DNA of 6,787 bases from Bacteroidaceae bacterium (GTDB lineage Bacteria > Bacteroidota > Bacteroidia > Bacteroidales > Bacteroidaceae). The notes beneath the pieces were generated by a model. It was given only the letters and a program-made list of their open reading frames with translations. It was not told the DNA's origin and searched no databases. Shown piece by piece: positions 6,249 through 6,787 of this stretch; within the stretch, counting starts at the first letter, position 1; every line of letters starts with the position of its first letter. The stretch covers positions 1 to 6,787 of the forward strand of contig JAFZUB010000026.1 of NCBI GenBank assembly GCA_017618515.1. Reading direction: 5' to 3'. Both the position numbers and the translations under genes were made by a program.

Positions 6249-6787
6249 TTATTGTGTAGAGACTTTGTTTTTTTTATCCTTAACAACGTTAGTGGCGACC
6301 CACGCCAACAGAATACTGGCCGCCAAATAAATAAGGATAGAAAGATAAAGTAGTCCATCGTTGCCCCTCTTTGCAAGGCCGATGGTGTACTCCCTCACCA
6401 CTGGGTGTAAAGCAAAAAGCCATGCGCTGATACTTCCAAGAAAGACCAGTACCATACGCATGTTGACATAAAGCACACGTCCAAAGCGAATCTCTTCATC
6501 TTCTTTGGCAACAAAAGCCAAAGCCACCATCAGTGCACCCGCCGATGAAATAGTCCACATTCCAGCATTGAAACTCCCCAGTAACACAACAGCTAATCCC
6601 ACCAGCGGCGACCACCATCTATGCAGCCATCCCAGCCCATAGCGTGCATCAGCTACGCCAAGGCCAAAGGCCAGCATCGACGGCGGAAAATTATAATGCA
6701 AATAACATGTCAACGTTTTTGTGGATTCTAACGAACCGCGCTCTAACCATGCTATTATCATCACTGCCGCCATACACACTCCCATAG
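6249..6787 (-). CDS. Polytopic membrane protein, probable acyltransferase-3 family (5' part missing)
   Basis: This is the C-terminal part of an inner-membrane protein. The reading frame stays open at the right edge of the window, so the true start lies beyond it; the ATG at 6785 is most likely internal. Residue numbers here count from that ATG. About four to six hydrophobic segments are visible, for example around residues 5-14, 34-45, 60-78, 80-93, 110-130 and 142-165. The pattern FPPSMLAFGLGVADAR (33-48), followed later by GSISAWLFALHP (117-128), resembles the end of acyltransferase-3 (OafA-like) proteins, where a late helix with a G.IS....LHP-like stretch is common. Such enzymes O-acylate sugars of cell-surface glycans, but the catalytic N-terminal half cannot be checked here. 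It ends in a Lys-rich tail encoded partly by an A8 tract. It lies 37 bp before porP, so co-transcription is possible. Family assignment is moderate and the substrate is unknown. Confidence 0.6.
   Translation of the reverse strand, partial: MGVCMAAVMIIAWLERGSLESTKTLTCYLHYNFPPSMLAFGLGVADARYGLGWLHRWWSPLVGLAVVLLGSFNAGMWTISSAGALMVALAFVAKEDEEIRFGRVLYVNMRMVLVFLGSISAWLFALHPVVREYTIGLAKRGNDGLLYLSILIYLAASILLAWVATNVVKDKKNKVSTQ

Noticed and set aside
6212..6376. A 55-codon N-terminal extension of PorP
   Set aside because: It would overlap the upstream gene and place the clear signal peptide (MKKEIRYIY...) in the middle of the protein. The start at 6211 is much better supported.

Overview
The window is a stretch of a Bacteroidales-type genome (Bacteroidota; Prevotellaceae or a neighbouring family is my best guess). 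It carries the core operon of the type IX secretion system (T9SS). The assignment rests on five consecutive minus-strand genes that match PorP/SprF, GldK/PorK, GldL/PorL, GldM/PorM and GldN/PorN in order, length and motifs. Supporting traits are Bacteroidota-style starts without a clear Shine-Dalgarno sequence and a lipoprotein signal peptide on GldK.

Layout, read in the direction of transcription (right to left). 6787-6249: the C-terminal part of a polytopic membrane protein, probably an acyltransferase-3 family enzyme, whose 5' part lies outside the window. 6211-5252: porP/sprF, an outer-membrane barrel-like protein. 5203-3743: gldK/porK, a lipoprotein with a catalytically dead sulfatase-modifying-factor fold. 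3717-2755: gldL/porL, the inner-membrane motor protein, with an unusual glycine-rich linker. 2697-1123: gldM/porM, the single-span periplasmic shaft. 1103 to the left edge: gldN/porN, which is cut by the window. All genes lie on the minus strand with gaps of 13-57 bp, so they are probably co-transcribed. I see no convincing promoter or terminator, no RNA gene, no CRISPR array and no insertion sequence. No gap is longer than 57 bp.

How the parts work together (established for the family): GldL and GldM form a proton-driven rotary motor in the inner membrane. The GldM dimer crosses the periplasm and contacts the GldK-GldN ring under the outer membrane, and PorP/SprF is an associated outer-membrane component. 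The polar residues reported as important for the motor are all present here (GldL Y24, K38, H41, E56; GldM R11, Y19), so the motor looks functional.

The gene set is a known system, and I do not see a new one. The less ordinary signals are small: the TTIIGGGG-type repeat block inside GldL, a degenerate 9-bp tandem array filling the gldL-gldM gap, perfect 7-bp tandem duplications in two other gaps of the same operon, and a Lys/Ser-rich tail on GldN.
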